From NCBI GenBank assembly GCA_016282555.1, contig JAEEKU010000107.1:1-20244 (forward strand): a stretch of DNA of 20,244 bases, written 5' to 3'. Numbering within the stretch: position 1 is the first letter of the stretch; every line of letters starts with the position of its first letter. The notes beneath the pieces were generated by a model. That model ran no database searches. It was not told the DNA's origin and saw nothing but the letters and a program-made list of their open reading frames with translations. The translations under genes were made by a program, and so were the position numbers. Source of the DNA: Methanomassiliicoccaceae archaeon (GTDB lineage Archaea; Thermoplasmatota; Thermoplasmata; Methanomassiliicoccales; Methanomethylophilaceae). Shown here piece after piece: positions 6,837 to 15,610 of this stretch.

Positions 6837-7160
6837 GAAGGCTTCGATCTTGCCGGCAATGTCGGAGATGACCGCCTTGATCTCTTTGGCTTTGTCGAGA
6901 AGGTCCGAGATGCTGGACATGTCGAACTGCTTTCCCTCGTCGGCGCATGCGAGGACTTTCTTTCCGATGTCCGCCGCGACGGAGTCGAGCTCGTTCTCTT
7001 TGTCTTTCATCATGGATTCGAATTTGGCGAGCTCGGCTTTTCCCTCTTTGACGGCATCGTCGACTTTGCCTTCGGCGCTCTTTTTCTCTCCGGTTATCAC
7101 GGAATCGAGTTTGCTTCCGAGTTTGGAATCCGCTTCCTTGATCACGTCTTTAAGTCCCAT
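6828..7160 (-). CDS. small helical, probably coiled-coil protein (unknown function)
   Basis: A 110-residue acidic/basic-rich protein starting MGLKDVIKEADSKLGSKLDS. The start at 7160 was chosen over the upstream in-frame ATG at 7217 because an AGGTG ribosome site lies about 7-11 bases before it and the extra residues are Pro/Gly-rich and unlike the rest. Nearly the whole chain is predicted helical from its Ala/Lys/Glu pattern, with heptad-like spacing of Leu/Ile/Val/Met between about 30 and 65 and again 83-108. It has one Cys (C72), no membrane segment and no catalytic motif. I do not recognise the family. It is alone on its strand, between a convergent and a divergent neighbour. Confidence 0.75.
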   Translation of the reverse strand: MGLKDVIKEADSKLGSKLDSVITGEKKSAEGKVDDAVKEGKAELAKFESMMKDKENELDSVAADIGKKVLACADEGKQFDMSSISDLLDKAKEIKAVISDIAGKIEAFKK

Positions 7161-7510
7161 ATTACACACCTGCCCGGGTTTCGCGGATAACCCGCCTGCC
7201 GGACGGGGGAGAATCATTTTCAGGGTTTTTTAATTCTTTGATTTTGCTGATGCGGACAGAGGGAGCATGAAGGGAAAGATCGGTATCCCGATCCGGCATG
7301 CCGCGGCAGCGCCGCTCCGGTTCCCGTCTTCTTCCCGTCTTCTTTTACATGTTTTATTTAAATTTTGACATTTTTGCCGCCGGATAAACGAAATAATTTC
7401 CCCCGGCATATTTTCGGAGACGGGATAATTCATCCTTATCCGTTTCTTTCGTTTTTTTGTATATAAGTTAAAAACCCGGAAAAGAAATACGGAACCAAGG
7501 AGCGCATACA
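7161..7510. other. 350-base divergent intergenic region
   Basis: This gap separates the minus-strand coiled-coil gene from the plus-strand nucleoside hydrolase operon. It holds AT-rich TATA-like stretches usable in either direction (about 7223-7240 and TTTATTTAAATTTT at 7345-7358), an exact 11-base tandem repeat TTCCCGTCTTC (7321-7331 and 7332-7342), and a GC-rich hairpin (GCGG..CCGC, about 7185-7198) in the leader of the coiled-coil gene. No coding frame is convincing. Confidence 0.6.
7459..7504 (+). promoter_or_regulatory. promoter and ribosome site of the nucleoside hydrolase operon
   Basis: GTATATAAG at 7459-7467 is a strong TATA element, with a T-rich tract just upstream. A transcript start is expected near 7488-7492. 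AAGGAGCG at 7497-7504 is a good SD site ahead of the ATG at 7511. This is one of the clearer leadered promoters in the window. Confidence 0.7.
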
Positions 7511-8461
7511 ATGGCGGAAATACACAAGATAATAATTGACAGCGACACCGCGGGCGACGACGCCGCAGCCTTGATTCTGGCGGCCAAAAGCAAAACCGTG
7601 CAGATTCTGGGAGTTACGGTGGCGGCCGGAAACGTCAGCCTGGATCAGGCGGCGAAGAACAGCATGGCGGCTCTGGAGCTGGCGGGATGCAGCGCCCCGG
7701 TGTATCTGGGCGCTACGGCACCTCTCTCCGGCGAGGAGAAAGAGTGCTTCAGCGTATACGGGAAGGACGGCATGGGCGAGGCGGACATCATTCATCCTAA
7801 GGGAAAACCGCAGGAGAAAGGGGCGGTGGACTTCATTCTCGATACGATCAGAGCGAATCCGGGAGAGATCGAAATCGTCGCGCTGGGCCCTGTCACCAAC
7901 ATCGCTCTGGCGATCCGCAAAGACAGGGAGACCATGATGAAGGTCAAACGCATCTGGTCGATGGGAACGGCGGGTTTCGGACCCGGGAACGCCACGCCGG
8001 TCGCGGAATTCAACGTCTACAAAGACGCTCCGGCTTACAAAGTCATGCTGGAGCTGGGAGTCCCCGTTACGGTTATAGGCCTCGATATGGACGACGAGCC
8101 CACCTGGACGGACGAGAAGAAACTGGAAGAGATGTACAACGGCAGCGAGATACAGCGCTTCATAGCTACGGCCACCCGCAAACTTCTGGAATTCAAGAAA
8201 GGCAACGGCATACCGGCGGTGGATCTCCCCGACGCCGTGGCGATGGGATGCGTGGTATGGCCCGATTTCGTCGAAGAGACGACCCTGTGCTACGGAAGCT
8301 GCATCACCGATCCCGGGGAAACCTACGGAATGGTCATCTTCTACAAGGACGGGTTCACTTACGACTCCATGCCGAAGATAGGCAAGTGCAACGTCTCGGT
8401 GGTTTCCAAGGCGAAGAAGAGCGAGTTCGTAGACAGGCTCAACGCCGTTTACAGATCATGA
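7511..8461 (+). CDS. nucleoside hydrolase (inosine-uridine preferring type)
   Basis: A 316-residue IUNH-family enzyme that hydrolyses the N-glycosidic bond of ribonucleosides, releasing ribose and base for salvage. The N-terminal calcium-binding motif is present as D10-S-D12-T-A-G-D16-D17 (family DTDxxxDD). ALGPVTNIALAI and the MGTAGFGPGNATPVAEFNVY segment are typical of the family. The C-terminal calcium Asp is D241 in DLPDAVAMG, the LPDxxA variant rather than the HDP form. Length fits. It is the first gene of a two-gene operon; the second gene begins 10 bases after its stop. No signal peptide, so cytoplasmic. Base preference cannot be read from the sequence. Confidence 0.93.
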   Translation: MAEIHKIIIDSDTAGDDAAALILAAKSKTVQILGVTVAAGNVSLDQAAKNSMAALELAGCSAPVYLGATAPLSGEEKECFSVYGKDGMGEADIIHPKGKPQEKGAVDFILDTIRANPGEIEIVALGPVTNIALAIRKDRETMMKVKRIWSMGTAGFGPGNATPVAEFNVYKDAPAYKVMLELGVPVTVIGLDMDDEPTWTDEKKLEEMYNGSEIQRFIATATRKLLEFKKGNGIPAVDLPDAVAMGCVVWPDFVEETTLCYGSCITDPGETYGMVIFYKDGFTYDSMPKIGKCNVSVVSKAKKSEFVDRLNAVYRS

Positions 8462-8471
8462 GGGGCGCCCC

Positions 8472-9380
8472 ATGGACAAAATCCCGGTTATTATCGATGC
8501 CGATCCCGGCGTCGACGATGCCCTGGCTCTGAAAATCGCTTTCGGCAGTCCGGCTCTGGATATCAGGCTCGTATGCTCCGTGGCCGGAAACGTCAATATA
8601 AATCTCACGACCGCCAACGCGCTGTATCTGACGAAGAAATACGGCGGGAGCATTCCCGTGGCCCGCGGAAGCGCCAGCCCTCTCTCCCGGAAAGCGACGG
8701 ATGCTTCCAGCGTCCACGGCGCGGGCGGAATAGGGAACTACACTATCCCGGAGCACGATTACGTTCTGGATTCCGAGGACGGGGTCGAATGCATATATAG
8801 GGCGCTTAAAAAAGCCGAAAAGCCGGCGACGCTTATAACTCTGGGCCCGGTTACCAACATCGCGTCCCTGTTCAGCCGCCATCCCGACGCCGTGAATCTT
8901 ATCGGCCGCATATACGCTATGATCGCGTCCGTGGACGGAACCGGAAACATAACGGAATACGCGGAGTTCAACGCGTACTGCGATCCGGAGGCTCTCGATA
9001 CCGTGATAAGATCCGGCGCGGAAATCGTATTCGCGCCAATGCACCTCGGTCGCGACGCGAAACTCTCTCAGAAGGATATCCTGGAACGCGGGAAAGGAAG
9101 CGAGTTCGGCTCTATGCTCGGGGAGATTTTCGAAGGCTACCGCGATGAGGCCGCCGGAGAGGGATTCGTCGCCATGTACGACGCGAACGTCATGGAGGCA
9201 ATACTCCGTCCGGAGCTGTACGAATTCGTCCGCTGCACTGCGGAAGTAGATACCGGGGAGTATCCGGGAAGAACTTTCCTCCGCCCGGACGGCAACGGAA
9301 AATTCTTTTATCTGGAAATCAAAGACACAGCAGCTCTGGACGAAGCGATGCTGAGCGATCTCTTTCCGGAACGAATCTAA
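8472..9380 (+). CDS. nucleoside hydrolase, second diverged copy
   Basis: A 302-residue IUNH-family protein starting MDKIPVIIDADPGVDDALAL, with calcium-binding D9, D11, D15 and D16. TLGPVTNIASLF and NITEYAEFNAYCDPEA match the central family motifs. The C-terminal active-site block reads AMYDANVMEAILRPE: the usual His before the calcium Asp (HDP) is Tyr (Y236), with D237 kept. The start has TGAGGGG just upstream, overlapping the first gene's end region. The copy differs greatly from its upstream neighbour, so the pair probably covers two nucleoside classes rather than being a recent duplication. It is followed by a hairpin. Confidence 0.92.
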   Translation: MDKIPVIIDADPGVDDALALKIAFGSPALDIRLVCSVAGNVNINLTTANALYLTKKYGGSIPVARGSASPLSRKATDASSVHGAGGIGNYTIPEHDYVLDSEDGVECIYRALKKAEKPATLITLGPVTNIASLFSRHPDAVNLIGRIYAMIASVDGTGNITEYAEFNAYCDPEALDTVIRSGAEIVFAPMHLGRDAKLSQKDILERGKGSEFGSMLGEIFEGYRDEAAGEGFVAMYDANVMEAILRPELYEFVRCTAEVDTGEYPGRTFLRPDGNGKFFYLEIKDTAALDEAMLSDLFPERI

Positions 9381-9387
9381 AGGCAGG

Positions 9388-9423
9388 CATCCGGACCGCA
9401 TCCGGATGTCTTCCCTCTTTTCT
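9388..9423 (+). terminator. hairpin with pyrimidine tail after the nucleoside hydrolase operon
   Basis: CATCCGG (9388-9394) pairs with CCGGATG (9402-9408) around a 7-base loop, followed by TCTTCCCTCTTTTCT. It sits 8 bases after the stop codon. The tail is not a pure T run, so efficiency is uncertain. Confidence 0.5.
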
Positions 9424-9504
9424 CGCCCGCGATTCCGGCTTTCCGTTCCGTACGGACTCCGCACCGTTCTGTGAACCAGATTATTCCGGACGCAGTTTTT
9501 TAAG

Positions 9505-9514
9505 CATATAATCA
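9505..9514 (+). promoter_or_regulatory. possible TATA box for the giant surface protein
   Basis: GCATATAATC lies about 90 bases upstream of the ATG at 9604, giving a leader of roughly 65 bases. GTATACG at 9552-9558 is a weaker alternative. The ribosome site is poor (AAGTGGTCG just before ATG). Confidence 0.35.
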
Positions 9515-9603
9515 GATTCACCTGCGGTCTCCGGACTGCGTGCCGGATTTTCGTATACGGCGGGATCCGGGATGCACAGGATAGAAGAACAAGAAGTGGT
9601 CGA

Positions 9604-12600
9604 ATGAAAGAACAGACGTTGTTTTCGTCGCACGGAAACTATCGCGGATTCGCCTACTCCGCAGTGTTGGCGGCGCTGGTTCTGGCGGTTTCCTTTATGG
9701 TCATCGCGGATTCCGGCGAGGCGGACGCCTATGATACGGGCGATTGGTTCTGGGACAGCGACGAATTGATTGAATACAAGGTAATAGACGCGGATTCGGT
9801 AGAGGTTGCCGACTGCAGCGACAGTGCGGTGCGCCTCGTGATTCCGGCCTCTGTTACCGCGCCTGATGACGATATCTTCTCCGGCAAGGAGTTCAGCGTG
9901 AAAGTCGTCAATTTCGAATACCCAAAAACTTACCTGGTTTCAGCCGTGCTGTCTGAAGGCATAGAGCAGATCGGATATGCGGATTACGGAGGAGGATTTT
10001 TCAACTGCTGGAATCTGGCGGAAGTGAGCATTCCGGAGTCCGTCACGCTGATCGGAAAGGATGCGTTTGACAACTGCAGATCTCTAAGCACGCTGTATCT
10101 CCCGGATTCCGTAACCTTCATCGCCGAGGGCGCATTCGAGGGATCCGGGCTGACTTCTGTAAAACTGCCGGACAATCCGGGGTATACGACTATCGAAAAG
10201 GGAACGTTTTATGACTGCCAGAATCTTCTGTCTGTAGTCATCCCCAGTTACGTGACTTCTATCGGATATTATGCGTTCGGAGAATGCTGCAGCCTCAGCC
10301 AGATCGTAATTCCCGAGAACGTTACAAAACTGGATGAATATGCGTTTACCAACACCAAATCTCTGACCTATATCGATCTCCGCTGCGGAGCGGGCACCGA
10401 TTTCGGATTCAGATGCCTGTATACCGAAGCTCCTGACTTTATGGTCAAGATCAGGACAACTCTGTCCGGGGATATACTCGGCGACGCTATCGGCGACGGA
10501 TATCAGGTCGGATCTGATCTGACCTTCGGATACATGCTCAGCGGAAATACGAAGTACGACGAACTGTCCAATCACGCCTGGGAGCTGGAGAACGGACATC
10601 TGAAGCTGTGGTCCGTTTCTCCGGAAGATACGCATCTCGAAGGCTCTGACTGCTTCTGCGTAAGGGATGCCGACGGGGGCTGGCACGACGTAAAGCACCT
10701 GATACGCGAGGTAGAGTTCGTCAGCGACGCGGACGCAGGCAAATACCTGATTACTTCTCTCGGAGACGACGTGTTTTACTGGGGTTACGTCAACTCCATA
10801 GTGCTTCCTGAAGGATTCGAGGCTCTGGAGGGAGACAGTGTAAACTGGGGAGAGATGGTGAAACTCCCGGGTTCGCTGAAACAATTATCGGTCAGCGAAA
10901 CGGCTACCGTGATGGTTCCGGACTCGATGAATCCGGCGGACGGATTCTATCTCGATGGGTATAATGTTTCTTCGCTGATCGTCGAGGTAGGAACCAGTCT
11001 GAGCAAAAACGGGCTTATAAAGAACTATCTGAACGGCGCCGGGCTGAGCACCGGCGTTCTTTTCCTGTCCGGGCCCCAGCCGATGATAGGCAAGATCAAC
11101 GCTCTGGCGGATTTCTCCGACGGTTATCCGTATATTTCCGATACGAACGGCAAAGTGTACAGGTACAATCCGGACAAGGGCTCATATACATTGGTCGCAG
11201 GGGCGCGCACGGTAGTATACCACATGAACGACGGCACCGGAGCGGAAATCAGGAAAGTCGTCACCGACCGCGTAGGCGCCGCGAGAATCGCCTACAAGTC
11301 TATGGACAGCTTCGCCGGATGGTTCACATCTCCCCAGGGAGGGGAATTCGTATCCCCCGACAGCAGATTCGCCGATTACTCCGGCAGCAGCATCCTCGAA
11401 CTTTACGCCCACTGGGACGGCGCGTTCGTCGTTCTCGGCACCGGGGTCACCGCTACCGTCGGAAGCATCTCTTACACCGGATACGCGACCGTTCCTATGA
11501 ACGGAACCATAGAACTGTCTTTCGACGACGGACTGGGATTTTATTACGCGTACGGATTCGACGTCAGCGGAAACGTTCTCACTCCGGTGAACGGCAGTTC
11601 GTTTTTCACCGTCGCGGCCAAACCTGCGGATTATACGCAGGTGGATCTTGCCCTCGGCGGCGGAGAGAGCGCATGCACCGGATTCCGCGTCACTCCCGGC
11701 AGCGCTCTTCCCGCAAGTTACGCCCAGCCGTCCAGAACCGGATATGATTTCGGAGGATACAAAAACGTAGGCGGAACAATCGTGATTCCCGCTGTCAGCG
11801 GTTCGGGAACGCCGTCCTTCGCGCCGGACGTTTCCGGATTCACCGATCATAACCGCTGCTGGATAAACACCAGCTCCGCAGTCACTCTCACGGCGGTATG
11901 GATCCCCCATACGACGAGAGTGATCTACCACAACATGGGCGTTACGCCGGATGTCGAGGAGACTGCGGTTTACGGCCAGGATTTCCCGTTCATTAACTCT
12001 CCCGTAAGCAGCGATGCGAGGTTCGAAGGCTACTGCGATGCGGTGACTCCCGACGGAAAGGCGTCCGGGAACCTTCTGATAAAAAGAGACTGTTATTATG
12101 CCGAAGAGGGCCTGAGCCCTTACTTCGACGGACAATACACGTGGATCGGAGATATAGAGGAATTCCACCTCTACGCGCTCTGGATACCCAAATACGTGCT
12201 GAAAGTCGACGGAGTCTCCGCGGATCTTTCCGGAGACGAGGTCTTTGAAGTCCAGACTCCTTCCAGGGCAGGGTACTCCTTTACGGGATGGCTGCTGTCC
12301 GGAGCCGCCGACTTCAGCACGGCCAGATACGGAACGTCCGCGGACAGCGTCTCCCTGCCGATATCCGACGGAACCGTTTTCAGCGCGGATCCGACTTACG
12401 TGAGATCGCTGTGTTCCGTTCCCGGCGGCATCGTTATGATGAACTCGCAGTGGGAGCCCGTGACTTACCGCGTTATCTTCAATCTCGACGGAGGAACCGG
12501 GCCTGCAAACACCGATATGGTTTACGACACCGTTTATGAGATCAATTCTCCGACCAGAAGCGGTTACTTCTTCGCGGGATGGACGATTTCCGGAAACGCT

Positions 12601-15555
12601 ACGGCCGAGGCGCTTTACGGAGCTACCGAGGATACCGTAGATCAGTGGTTCTCCGGAACGTGTTACACGGGCAGCTCCATGTTCGTAAAGAACCTCTCCT
12701 TCGATCCCTCGAAGCGCGTGATGCTCACGGCGGTCTGGGGCCAGGGCTCTTACACCGTCAGATTCGATCCAAACGCCGCCGGCACCGAAGGGGAGATGCA
12801 GGATCAGCTTTTCTCCTTCGGACTGAGCCAGAATCTGTATCGCTGCGACTATTCGAGGACGGGATACGCTTTCAGCGGATGGGCCGTGACTCCCGGAGGC
12901 GGAGTTGTCTACAATGACTGCCAGAATGTTACCGATATCGCTTCGGAGAACGGGGAGATCGTCACGCTTTACGCCGTCTGGACGATTCAGCAGTATACGT
13001 TCTCCTTCAGGAACACCGGCGCTACCGCGATCGAGAATATCACTCTCGACTACGGCGCCGCGGTTCCGGTTCCTGCGGATCCGGAATATCCCAAATACGT
13101 GTTCATAGGGTGGAGCTATCTCGGAAATCTCACCGAAATTCCAACTGTGATGCCTGCGCGCGATATGGAATTCTCTGCCGTCTGGGAACCCGACTCCTAT
13201 ACGGTATCGTTCGATTCCAACGGCGGCCGCGGGACGATGGGCAGCGTTGACATCGTGTATTTCCAGACCTCGCTTCTTCCGGCCAACGTTTTCACGAAGA
13301 CCGGATACAAGTTCGCGTCCTGGAACACCCAGAAGAACGGCGGAGGAGTTTCTTACGCCGACAAAGCGCCCGTTACGGATCTGGGAGATACGGTGCTTTA
13401 CGCACAGTGGGCCGCGGTGAAATACACCGTGGTGTTCCATTCCAACACCGATCCGGAAATGACATCTTCTCAGATCATGACCTACGGAGTTTCCAAGAAG
13501 CTCGCGTACAACACCTTCGAGAATCCCGGATACGCTTTCGATTCCTGGAACACGAAGGCGGACGGCAGCGGAACCTCCTACGGAGACGGACAGACCGTCG
13601 GCAATCTAGCCAAAACCGACGGGGCAGTTGTAAATCTCTATGCAAAATGGACTCCCGTAACCGCGTACATAACGCTGGCGAAGGGCGATCACGGCGCGGC
13701 GGACGGACTCGCTCACATCTCGTACGGGGATGCCCGCGCGATCATCGACACTCCCGTCATCGGCGTCGGACACGACGTGCTGTTCTACGGGGAATCCGTT
13801 TCCGGCGCGGCGCTGACGCCAGTGATTTATCCGGACGGAACTCTCGAAGAAGGAAGCAGTTACGTTTCCGGAGGAAAGTGGATCTATACCGGGACGAGCC
13901 TCGTGCTGACAGCCTGCTGCGTGGATCCGCTGTACGACGGGATGGAATTCGCTTTCGAAGGTCTGAAGTACAAGGTGATCTCCGCGGAGAAGAGAACTGC
14001 GTCCCTGATCGGAAGCGAGGGAAACATAACGAAACTGACGGTTCCCGAAAAAGCCGTGTGCCTCGGCTACGAACTTTCCGTTACTTCGATAGGCGCGAAC
14101 GCCTTCTTCAAGTCCCCGACCCTCAAATCGGCGGATCTGGGCAGCGTTACGACGATCGGTAATTCCGCATTCAAACAGTGCGGATATCTGGCTTCCGTGG
14201 ATGTCGGAGAGAACCTCAAATCCATCGGCTCGTATGCGTTCTACAAGTGCTTCGCGCTGAAGACGATCAATCTGGAAGACAGCGCCAAGACCATAAAGTC
14301 CATAGGCGGATGCGCGTTCAAGAGCTGCTCGAAGATTTCCAGAATCGCGATTCCGTCGTATATGAACACGATCGGAAAGGAAGCGTTCACCATTCCCTTC
14401 AAGGACGGAGAGGAAGCGCTTCCGATGAATGCGGCGGATCTCCGCGGATATCTGTACAAGCTGGAAGGAAAAGCGTTCGTCCGCCAGGCCGTTCCGGAAA
14501 CGGGCACCGTCATCGAAGACGGAACTCTCGTCTATTCCGTAACGAACTATCTCCCCTGCACCGTGAAAGTCATCGGATACTCCGGAACCATGAAGAATCT
14601 GACGGTTCCGGACAAGATTGACTACATGGAGCTGAAGTATAAGGTGACGGCGATCGGCGAGAAAGCGTTCTACGGATGCAAGACTCTCGTCTCCGCCGAT
14701 CTGGGCATCGTCACGTCGGTGGGAACCAGCGCATTCGAGAACTGCACCAAGCTGGGCAACGTCAAGATGGACAAAGTCAAGACCATCGGCCAGTCCGCGT
14801 TCAGATGGTGCTCCAAGCTTTCGGATATAGATATTGGAGAATCCCTGCAGGATATCAAAGCGGCCGCGTTCTACAAGTGCAGATCCCTGACGGCTCTGGA
14901 TCTTCCCGATTCGCTGAAGATGATCGCCAGCGCGGCGTTCAAAGACTGCGCCGGACTTCAGAAGGTGTCTTTCGGAACCGGTCTGACGAAAGTCGAGTCG
15001 ACTTCGTTCTCCGGAACGTCCTTCAAGGACGGAAATACCGCCGTGAAGATCTCCGCGGACACCCTCAGGGGCAAAACCTTCGAGGGAGCCGGAGGCGTGC
15101 TGAGCCTGGTGCAGAATCCCGACGTCGTGAACACCGTGAGGTGGTACGACTGGAACGGCCTGCTGCTTTACAAGGCGGACTTCCCCTACGGGACGGAGCC
15201 GTATTACGGCGGACCCGATCCCTCCAGAAGCGGATACTATTTCGCCGGATGGATAAAGAATTCGGAAACGGAGTACGTTGCCGATTACAGTCTGACGCCC
15301 GTCATGTTTATCGTGTCGGTCGTCGCCCAGCCAGAGGGATACGGAAGCGTGTCCGTCCAGTCCTTCACCGTCGGTTACGGCACCGCCATATCCGCCAGCG
15401 GAAACAGGCTGCTCGTAGGAAACGGGGTATCCGTCGCGACTCCCGCGGCTTCGACGTCCCAGTATACCTACTATTTCACCGGATGGAACGTTCCCGGGAA
15501 CATAGTAACCGAAAGCATCACGGTTATCGCCGGTTTCGAGAGAGCCGAAGCCTGA
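9604..15555 (+). CDS. giant secreted BspA-type LRR / Listeria-Bacteroides repeat protein (adhesin-like)
   Basis: A 1983-residue protein. An N-terminal signal peptide has its hydrophobic core at about 16-35, with likely cleavage near A42 (DSGEADAYD). In order it contains: a BspA/LRR_5 block (about 116-272) with repeats such as SVTLIGKDAFDNCRSL; a mixed region; a chain of about eight InlB-B/Listeria-Bacteroides (Flg_new) repeats, most ending in LYAxW or LTAVW (about 534-604 and 767-1349); two LRR_5 modules (about 1448-1628 and 1639-1837); and a last GYYFAGW-type repeat (about 1841-1902). No C-terminal membrane anchor, LPXTG or dockerin is visible, so it may be released or held non-covalently. 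Such proteins are thought to bind host or bacterial surfaces. Long frames on other strands across it (for example 752 codons at 11182-13440) are shadows. Confidence 0.9.
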   Translation: MKEQTLFSSHGNYRGFAYSAVLAALVLAVSFMVIADSGEADAYDTGDWFWDSDELIEYKVIDADSVEVADCSDSAVRLVIPASVTAPDDDIFSGKEFSVKVVNFEYPKTYLVSAVLSEGIEQIGYADYGGGFFNCWNLAEVSIPESVTLIGKDAFDNCRSLSTLYLPDSVTFIAEGAFEGSGLTSVKLPDNPGYTTIEKGTFYDCQNLLSVVIPSYVTSIGYYAFGECCSLSQIVIPENVTKLDEYAFTNTKSLTYIDLRCGAGTDFGFRCLYTEAPDFMVKIRTTLSGDILGDAIGDGYQVGSDLTFGYMLSGNTKYDELSNHAWELENGHLKLWSVSPEDTHLEGSDCFCVRDADGGWHDVKHLIREVEFVSDADAGKYLITSLGDDVFYWGYVNSIVLPEGFEALEGDSVNWGEMVKLPGSLKQLSVSETATVMVPDSMNPADGFYLDGYNVSSLIVEVGTSLSKNGLIKNYLNGAGLSTGVLFLSGPQPMIGKINALADFSDGYPYISDTNGKVYRYNPDKGSYTLVAGARTVVYHMNDGTGAEIRKVVTDRVGAARIAYKSMDSFAGWFTSPQGGEFVSPDSRFADYSGSSILELYAHWDGAFVVLGTGVTATVGSISYTGYATVPMNGTIELSFDDGLGFYYAYGFDVSGNVLTPVNGSSFFTVAAKPADYTQVDLALGGGESACTGFRVTPGSALPASYAQPSRTGYDFGGYKNVGGTIVIPAVSGSGTPSFAPDVSGFTDHNRCWINTSSAVTLTAVWIPHTTRVIYHNMGVTPDVEETAVYGQDFPFINSPVSSDARFEGYCDAVTPDGKASGNLLIKRDCYYAEEGLSPYFDGQYTWIGDIEEFHLYALWIPKYVLKVDGVSADLSGDEVFEVQTPSRAGYSFTGWLLSGAADFSTARYGTSADSVSLPISDGTVFSADPTYVRSLCSVPGGIVMMNSQWEPVTYRVIFNLDGGTGPANTDMVYDTVYEINSPTRSGYFFAGWTISGNATAEALYGATEDTVDQWFSGTCYTGSSMFVKNLSFDPSKRVMLTAVWGQGSYTVRFDPNAAGTEGEMQDQLFSFGLSQNLYRCDYSRTGYAFSGWAVTPGGGVVYNDCQNVTDIASENGEIVTLYAVWTIQQYTFSFRNTGATAIENITLDYGAAVPVPADPEYPKYVFIGWSYLGNLTEIPTVMPARDMEFSAVWEPDSYTVSFDSNGGRGTMGSVDIVYFQTSLLPANVFTKTGYKFASWNTQKNGGGVSYADKAPVTDLGDTVLYAQWAAVKYTVVFHSNTDPEMTSSQIMTYGVSKKLAYNTFENPGYAFDSWNTKADGSGTSYGDGQTVGNLAKTDGAVVNLYAKWTPVTAYITLAKGDHGAADGLAHISYGDARAIIDTPVIGVGHDVLFYGESVSGAALTPVIYPDGTLEEGSSYVSGGKWIYTGTSLVLTACCVDPLYDGMEFAFEGLKYKVISAEKRTASLIGSEGNITKLTVPEKAVCLGYELSVTSIGANAFFKSPTLKSADLGSVTTIGNSAFKQCGYLASVDVGENLKSIGSYAFYKCFALKTINLEDSAKTIKSIGGCAFKSCSKISRIAIPSYMNTIGKEAFTIPFKDGEEALPMNAADLRGYLYKLEGKAFVRQAVPETGTVIEDGTLVYSVTNYLPCTVKVIGYSGTMKNLTVPDKIDYMELKYKVTAIGEKAFYGCKTLVSADLGIVTSVGTSAFENCTKLGNVKMDKVKTIGQSAFRWCSKLSDIDIGESLQDIKAAAFYKCRSLTALDLPDSLKMIASAAFKDCAGLQKVSFGTGLTKVESTSFSGTSFKDGNTAVKISADTLRGKTFEGAGGVLSLVQNPDVVNTVRWYDWNGLLLYKADFPYGTEPYYGGPDPSRSGYYFAGWIKNSETEYVADYSLTPVMFIVSVVAQPEGYGSVSVQSFTVGYGTAISASGNRLLVGNGVSVATPAASTSQYTYYFTGWNVPGNIVTESITVIAGFERAEA
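9949..10420 (+). repeat. first BspA-type LRR_5 repeat block
   Basis: About six 22-24-residue units with the pattern L..V.IP.SVT.IG..AF..C.SL are encoded here, inside the giant protein. The units are diverged at DNA level, so the block is old. Confidence 0.8.
11203..13650 (+). repeat. chain of Listeria-Bacteroides (InlB-B) repeats
   Basis: Units of about 68-95 residues each begin near a Y.V.F..N.G motif, carry a GY.F.GW centre and most end LYA.W or LTA.W; one ends NSQW. Unit-ending Trp codons fall at residues 604, 766, 860, 950, 1045, 1126, 1194, 1269 and 1349. The stretch between 605 and 766 is irregular and less like the repeat. Confidence 0.8.
13945..14487 (+). repeat. LRR module A of a tandem pair
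   Basis: A module of about 181 residues. It opens with GLKYKVISAEKRTASLIG, passes through NITKLTVPEKAV and SVTSIGANAF LRR units, and closes with FKDGEEALPMNAADLRGYLY. The same order recurs in module B. Confidence 0.75.
14518..15114 (+). repeat. LRR module B of a tandem pair
   Basis: A module of about 199 residues. It opens with GTLVYSVTNYLPCTVKVIGY, continues with NLTVPDKIDY and KVTAIGEKAF LRR units, and closes with SFKDGNTAVKISADTLRGKT. It is the diverged copy of module A with one more LRR unit. Confidence 0.75.
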
Positions 15556-15573
15556 TACCGGATAAACTCTTTA

Positions 15574-15604
15574 AGGCGGGGCACGCCGTCCCGCCTGTTT
15601 TTAT
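15574..15604 (+). terminator. strong hairpin terminator between convergent genes
   Basis: AGGCGGG (15574-15580) pairs with CCCGCCT (15590-15596) around a 9-base loop and is followed by GTTTTTATT. It lies 18 bases after the giant gene's stop and just before the 3' end of the convergent transporter gene. Confidence 0.8.
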
Positions 15605-15610
15605 TACTGT

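Noticed and set aside
7321..7342. Tandem 11-base repeat TTCCCGTCTTC as a regulatory array or CRISPR-like element
   Set aside because: There are only two copies with no spacer. It is a chance or slippage repeat in an intergenic region.
11182..13440. A 752-codon open frame on the minus strand inside the giant protein gene
   Set aside because: It is a mirror of the GC-rich codon pattern of the plus-strand gene. The translation is Arg/Gly/Val-rich without any domain, while the plus frame has clear repeats.
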